DNA of 5,470 nt from Actinomycetes bacterium. GTDB lineage: Bacteria; Actinomycetota; Acidimicrobiia; Acidimicrobiales; Microtrichaceae. The notes under the pieces were generated by a model. That model saw only the letters and a program-made list of their open reading frames with translations. It had not been told where the DNA came from and did no database searches. Positions 5,409 to 5,470 of this stretch are shown one piece after another. The first letter of the stretch is position 1, and each line of letters begins with the position of its first letter. The DNA lies in contig JAEZFI010000328.1 in assembly GCA_023437745.1 (NCBI GenBank), positions 1 through 5,470 on the forward strand, written 5' to 3'. Made by a program: the position numbers and the translations under genes.

Positions 5409-5470
5409 AGGGGGAGCCCCAACGCTACCGCCGCACCGGTTCGATCCTCGATTCGATGCCCGTTCTGTCG
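5409..5470 (-). promoter_or_regulatory. Putative promoter/leader of the operon
   Basis: This is the only non-coding stretch upstream of the first gene. On the minus strand TAGCGT (5422-5427) fits a TAnnnT -10 box; a start about 7 nt downstream would leave a leader of only some 7 nt, matching the missing Shine-Dalgarno. No convincing -35 is seen at the right distance. A TTCGAT direct repeat (5440-5445 and 5452-5457) overlaps the expected -35 area. No leader peptide rich in Trp codons and no attenuator is visible. The promoter could also lie beyond the window. Confidence 0.3.
5459..5468 (-). repeat. Right copy of a 10-bp inverted repeat at the window edges
   Basis: The plus strand reads CCCGTTCTGT, the exact reverse complement of 20-29. 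On the minus strand the copy lies about 50 bp upstream of the GroES-like start, ahead of the putative promoter. Confidence 0.3.

Noticed and set aside
5411..5420. GGGGAGCCCC palindrome beside the GroES-like start
   Set aside because: The two-base loop cannot form a normal RNA hairpin, and such G/C runs are common in DNA of this composition.
5409..5470. Trp attenuator or T-box leader
   Set aside because: The visible leader is short and has no Trp-codon leader peptide, alternative hairpins or T-box sequence. Something further upstream cannot be excluded.

Overview
The window is a compact, very GC-rich stretch of bacterial chromosome (about 70% G+C by eye, with G or C at nearly every third codon position). 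All seven genes I can support lie on the minus strand, so transcription runs from the high coordinates to the low ones. The style is typical of Actinomycetota: GTG starts, GTGA overlaps, and a hisI-trpE-...-trpC order. A dedicated trpF argues against the classical Streptomyces/Mycobacterium lineages, where PriA replaces TrpF. My best guess is an acidimicrobial or other deep-branching actinobacterium; this is inference, not proof.

Layout in transcription order: a short leader at the right end (5409-5470); a GroES-like protein (5037-5408); hisI, phosphoribosyl-AMP cyclohydrolase (4642-5022); trpE, anthranilate synthase component I (3090-4640); a YgfZ/GcvT-like folate-binding protein (2182-3093); a membrane-anchored J-domain protein (1598-2185); trpC, indole-3-glycerol-phosphate synthase (799-1608); and trpF, phosphoribosylanthranilate isomerase (37-729). 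Gaps are 14 bp (groES-like/hisI) and 1 bp (hisI/trpE). Then come a 4-bp GTGA overlap (trpE/ygfZ), another 4-bp GTGA overlap (ygfZ/J protein) and an 11-bp overlap (J protein/trpC). Only trpC/trpF has a real gap (69 bp), which holds a 7-bp-stem hairpin followed by a strong Shine-Dalgarno. The whole block is most simply read as one operon.

How the genes work together: TrpE converts chorismate to anthranilate, together with a TrpG not present here. TrpF and TrpC take phosphoribosylanthranilate to indole-3-glycerol phosphate. HisI works in histidine synthesis, which shares PRPP with the Trp pathway. trpD, trpG, trpB and trpA are absent from the window and must lie elsewhere. Three protein-quality or cofactor genes (GroES-like, YgfZ-like, J-domain) are interleaved with these amino-acid genes, and their translational coupling to trp genes is the most unusual aspect.

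I found no mobile element, CRISPR array, tRNA, rRNA or recognisable defence system. This is mainly housekeeping DNA. The interest lies in gene arrangement and a few unusual protein extensions, not in an obviously new system.
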